A DNA stretch of 64,000 bases. Origin: Gilliamella apis. GTDB taxonomy: Bacteria > Pseudomonadota > Gammaproteobacteria > Enterobacterales > Orbaceae. Numbering within the stretch: the stretch's first letter is position 1; each line of letters begins with the position of its first letter. The notes under the pieces are model-generated. The model searched no databases, was not told where the DNA came from, and worked only from the letters and a program-made list of their open reading frames with translations. This document shows, piece after piece, positions 61,291-64,000 of this stretch. A program made the translations under genes and the position numbers. Where the stretch lies: the NCBI RefSeq assembly GCF_002142155.1, contig NZ_NASD01000003.1, positions 95,528-159,527 of the forward strand, read 5' to 3'.

Positions 61291-61618
61291 TAACATACAG
61301 TTTATTAATAATGAACAAGGGCAACCACAGTTTGTGGTTATGCCTTATACACAATATTTAGAATTAGCGAATACTAAACAAATTAATACTGATACTGGTG
61401 TGCCCAACGAAGTTGTTAATCTGGTTTTTGATAATAATTATTCACCAGTTCAAGCATGGCGAGAATATCTAAAATTATCTCAAGTTGAAGTTGCCAATAA
61501 AATCGGTATCAGTCAATCTGCATATTCTCAATATGAAAAAAGTCAAAAATTAAGGAAAGCAACACGTATTAAAATAGCTAGCGCACTAGGTATTAACCCT
61601 GAGCTACTGGATTTTTAA
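61274..61618 (+). CDS. Xre-family antitoxin
   Basis: 114 residues. N-terminal half (FINNEQGQPQFVVMPYTQY) resembles an antitoxin dimerisation/Phd-like segment; the C-terminal half is a HTH (LSQVEVANKIGISQSAYSQY). Expected to bind the toxin and repress the operon. AGAGG lies upstream, inside the toxin gene. Confidence 0.85.
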   Translation: MNALTNNIQFINNEQGQPQFVVMPYTQYLELANTKQINTDTGVPNEVVNLVFDNNYSPVQAWREYLKLSQVEVANKIGISQSAYSQYEKSQKLRKATRIKIASALGINPELLDF

Positions 61619-61632
61619 TTTATACAATATTA

Positions 61633-61839
61633 TTTCTAAATACCTATACGGCAGTGAACTTAATGAGCAATGTCTAGCCGTTATTTCGTTTTTTCTAAAC
61701 TACCTATACGGCAGTGAACTATGAAATATTCAATCATAATGCTTTCTAAACTTTCTAAACTACCTATACGGCAGTGAACGTTAGCCTTTTTCTTTTTAGG
61801 CCTAGGAGAATTTTCTAAACTACCTATACGGCAGTGAAC
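61633..61839 (-). CRISPR. Type I-F CRISPR array, 4 repeats and 3 spacers
   Basis: Repeats at 61633-61659 (27 bp, degenerate terminal copy), 61692-61719, 61752-61779 and 61812-61839, period 60 bp, spacers of 32 bp. On the minus strand the repeat starts GTTCACTGCCGTATAGGTAG and ends TTTAGAAA. The spacer at 61720-61751 begins, on the crRNA strand, with a second copy of the last bases of the repeat. Leader at 61840-61994. No cas genes in the window. Confidence 0.9.
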
Positions 61840-61994
61840 TAGAATCCAATATACTATAAATGCAGTTGTTAAAAAGACAAAGCGCAATTTTACTATTAAA
61901 AACCCTTTTTTTAAGTAATTTTTTAATATATTGATTTTCAATCATTTTATTTTAAGTTAAAAAAAAGGGTTAGCAATAAGTAGGAATTTAAGTT
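61840..61994 (-). other. CRISPR leader, copy 2
   Basis: AT-rich, nearly identical to 55911-56063, with the same AACCCTTTTTT/AAAAAAGGGTT inverted pair, next to the first intact repeat of the array. Confidence 0.65.
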
Positions 61995-62030
61995 TCAAAA
62001 ACCCCTCTCCTCAAATTTTTTGGTTACTAG
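61995..62030. repeat. Truncated edge of multi-hairpin repeat
   Basis: Only the TTTCAAAAACCCC-CTCCTCAA boundary, immediately after the CRISPR leader, as at 56064. Confidence 0.6.
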
Positions 62031-62071
62031 TTGATTTTATAACTAACGTTAACGATTTATTGGCGGGATTT

Positions 62072-62331
62072 AGGCTTTAAAAACCCCTTTCCTCAAAATT
62101 TTTTGGTTGTTTTAGTTTCGGACGTTTTGTTGTTTTGTGGTTGTTTCTATACGGTGATTACGTCCGAGTTAAGAGGGTTGGCGCCAACCCTCTTTACAAT
62201 CTCCCGCGGCGACCACGCAAGTGGTCACGATGTGACTACCTTCCGCCTTCGTTCGCTTTTAACGCTCCTTGCCAAACATCCCTGTTTGCCATGCTAACCT
62301 CACTCAGTTGTCAGCACATTGCCAATGTCGC
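62072..62331. repeat. Multi-hairpin intergenic repeat, copy J
   Basis: Short form with the perfect GGCGCC-centred palindrome and GCAA-loop hairpin; tandem with copy K. Confidence 0.8.
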
Positions 62332-62429
62332 TAAATAAGAAGCACTAAACTAATTTATAAAAATAAACGTTTATTATCAGTAATAGCTGATGTTATAACT
62401 AACGTTAGCGATTTATTGGATGGATTTTG

Positions 62430-62783
62430 GCTTTAAAAACCCCTCTCCTCAAAATTTTTTAGTTGTTTTAGTTTCGGACGTTTGTTGTTTGGTGGTTGTT
62501 TCTATACGGTGATTACGTCCGAGTTAAGAGGGTTGGCGCCAACCCTCTTTACAATCTCCCGCGGCGACCACGCAAGTGGTCACGATGTGACTGCCTTTCG
62601 CCTTCGTTCGCTCTTAACGCACCGACTGTGATTTGTTCCTGACAAAACACAGCCTTGCCAAACATCCCTGTTTGTCATGCTAACCTCTCTCAGTTGTCAG
62701 CACGTTGCCAATGTCGCGCCACAAAATCGCTTTTTATCGCCACTTCGTTAACGTCAACGCCATTGCCTTGGCTGGGCAATGAT
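62430..62783. repeat. Multi-hairpin intergenic repeat, copy K
   Basis: Long form with the CATTGCC/GGCAATG 3' extension; ends just before the adhesin gene at 62850. Confidence 0.8.
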
Positions 62784-62849
62784 TCTTTAATGTCCTAACG
62801 TTATTTTTCTTATCCTCAGCTTCAATACCTAAGGACTAAGAAATAATAG

Positions 62850-64000
62850 TTAGGGATAGACACAGAGCCCACCACTTTTGTCGATATCCCTGATCTTGCT
62901 AGCCATATAACCATCCCTCGAGGTAACATACCAAAACCTTCGAGGAATATCCCCCCTCCTATCTTGCGTCCAATAACCAAACTCATATCCCCCAACGAGT
63001 CTGGTTTCGCAGGGAAAGTTGGCACCCCTGTATTTGCACATATACCCCCATTCCGTGAAAAATCCTGCACCAATGTGACGACTGTTATAAATACCACCAG
63101 ATGAAGGTGTTGCATCTACTACACCGTTACAAATGACTTCTGGACTATATCTACCTGCCCGACAAGACGCATTAGTTAAATCCCTGACATTTGGGAGACG
63201 ATATCCTCCAATCTTATTACACCAAGATTCCACACTAGAATAGTTAACCCAAGCATTACCACGATTAACAAACCACTGCTTTAACACAAATCCATATTTG
63301 ACCACCGCATTACCACTGCTATCACGACCGACTAACTCAAATACCTGCGGTAAAGATGGTCTGTCGATTCTATCTGGATTTTCTGATTCCCATTGATTAG
63401 GGTCTGTAACGGCAGGACCAGTTAGGGTGACTTTAACGCTGGTACTTGTTGAATCGGTCATAGTAGCAGTAATACCACCATGAGAAACCGGCGCCCAAGA
63501 TAAGGCCTGATTATTACCACTAATATCTAAATCAAAATACAAATTATGAGCACCAGTAGTCGGGAAGTTTAAACCATAAGACGACGGCGTAACTGACTGT
63601 GGTAGAAAACCCTTACCATATTCCCAAACGGCAGCAGAAATACCTCCACCCCTTTCTAAGTAAGGTCTTGCAAAACAAATCACTGGCGATGATGCCTTAG
63701 GATTAATATAATAAGTGGCATTACCTGCCGTAAAACGACTTTCATTAGGTACCCCATAACGTGTTGTTAATCTACCTCCATAACTAGATAAGGTTAATTT
63801 ATATGGCGAATTACAAATAGTCAGTACTTTATTACGGGTAACAGGATAATTCCATCTATCAACAATAGATAAATTTAAACTACCGGTAGCGGTGATACCA
63901 TCAATCCCCTGACCATCGCCATCATCATCACCCCAATAATTATACGGTGTGCCAATAAGTGAACTTAATGCAATAGAATTAGTATCCGTTGGTACTAACA
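62850..64000 (-). CDS. Secreted DUF823-like adhesin, 5' end beyond window
   Basis: About 383 codons visible; the frame stays open to the window edge, so an apparent start at a GTG near 63683 (MICFARP) is internal. The visible part includes LVPTDTNSIALSSLIG, GDDDGDGQG, RYGVPNESRF, ICFARPYLERGGG (private), WCNKIGGYRLPNVRDLTNA, RHIGAGFFTEWGYM and the terminal GGLCVYP. The signal peptide and leader lie outside. Same family as the eight other copies. Confidence 0.72.
   Translation of the reverse strand, partial: LVPTDTNSIALSSLIGTPYNYWGDDDGDGQGIDGITATGSLNLSIVDRWNYPVTRNKVLTICNSPYKLTLSSYGGRLTTRYGVPNESRFTAGNATYYINPKASSPVICFARPYLERGGGISAAVWEYGKGFLPQSVTPSSYGLNFPTTGAHNLYFDLDISGNNQALSWAPVSHGGITATMTDSTSTSVKVTLTGPAVTDPNQWESENPDRIDRPSLPQVFELVGRDSSGNAVVKYGFVLKQWFVNRGNAWVNYSSVESWCNKIGGYRLPNVRDLTNASCRAGRYSPEVICNGVVDATPSSGGIYNSRHIGAGFFTEWGYMCKYRGANFPCETRLVGGYEFGYWTQDRRGDIPRRFWYVTSRDGYMASKIRDIDKSGGLCVYP

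Noticed and set aside
55823..61839. I-F CRISPR arrays as part of a Tn7-like CRISPR transposon
   Set aside because: No tnsA/B/C, tniQ or cas6/7/8 homologue and no Tn7 end is visible.
61681..61941. Open frame on the minus strand with repeated VHCRIGSLE motifs
   Set aside because: The repeated peptide is the translation of CRISPR repeats and spacers.
63683..63683. Start of the last adhesin gene at an internal GTG
   Set aside because: The frame is open and matches the family up to the window end, so this is not the true start.

Overview
The window looks like the chromosome of an AT-rich gammaproteobacterium. Housekeeping genes and gene order match that class: seqA-pgm, mnmA-hflD-purB, hemC-hemD-hemX-hemY, yqgE-ruvX, nlpD, guaB. 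Together with the surface-protein family described below, this suggests an insect-gut Orbaceae member such as Gilliamella. That assignment is inference; no rRNA or tRNA gene was seen.

Layout: (1) 1-7.4 kb holds three paralogous secreted adhesin-like genes on the minus strand, separated by GC-rich multi-hairpin intergenic repeats. (2) 7.5-46.5 kb is an ordinary core region: GFA protein, yhbP-ubiX, a periplasmic epimerase-like protein, tdk, gpmA, nlpD, rsmI, ychF, moeA, folB, rsmE, gshB, yqgE-ruvX, purM, nifJ, nlpC with two DUF3482/DUF2868 genes, zapB, tpiA, a Ner-like/S24-repressor divergent pair, mnmA-hflD-purB, hemCDXY, azlCD, gmk, gloA, slyB, seqA-pgm. (3) 46.5-58.1 kb is a second adhesin array with five genes, four further repeat copies and a two-repeat type I-F CRISPR remnant. 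(4) 58.2-61.6 kb holds guaB, ubiG, an orphan CRISPR repeat and a RelE/Xre-type toxin-antitoxin pair. (5) 61.6-64 kb holds a small I-F CRISPR array, two more repeat copies and a ninth adhesin gene cut by the window end.

The most interesting system is the adhesin family. Each of the eight visible 5' ends carries the same leader: a sigma70-like promoter, then about 95 nt downstream an AGGA Shine-Dalgarno and an ATG, then a 7-bp tandem repeat, then a conserved frame that runs into the signal peptide. In seven leaders the tract has three units plus a partial unit and places the ATG out of frame. In the eighth (gene ending at 52004) the tract has decayed and the ATG is in frame. Two genes have no plausible alternative start codon. 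The simplest reading is translational ON/OFF phase variation of a whole adhesin family by heptanucleotide slippage, combined with mosaic variation of the C-terminal domains. An alternative is that the conserved TTGACA/TATAAT around the ATG is itself the promoter and the heptamers lie in the first transcribed bases.

The adhesin arrays, the hairpin repeats and the CRISPR leaders share edges, so these regions appear to have grown by segmental duplication and recombination, while the intervening core genes look unremarkable.
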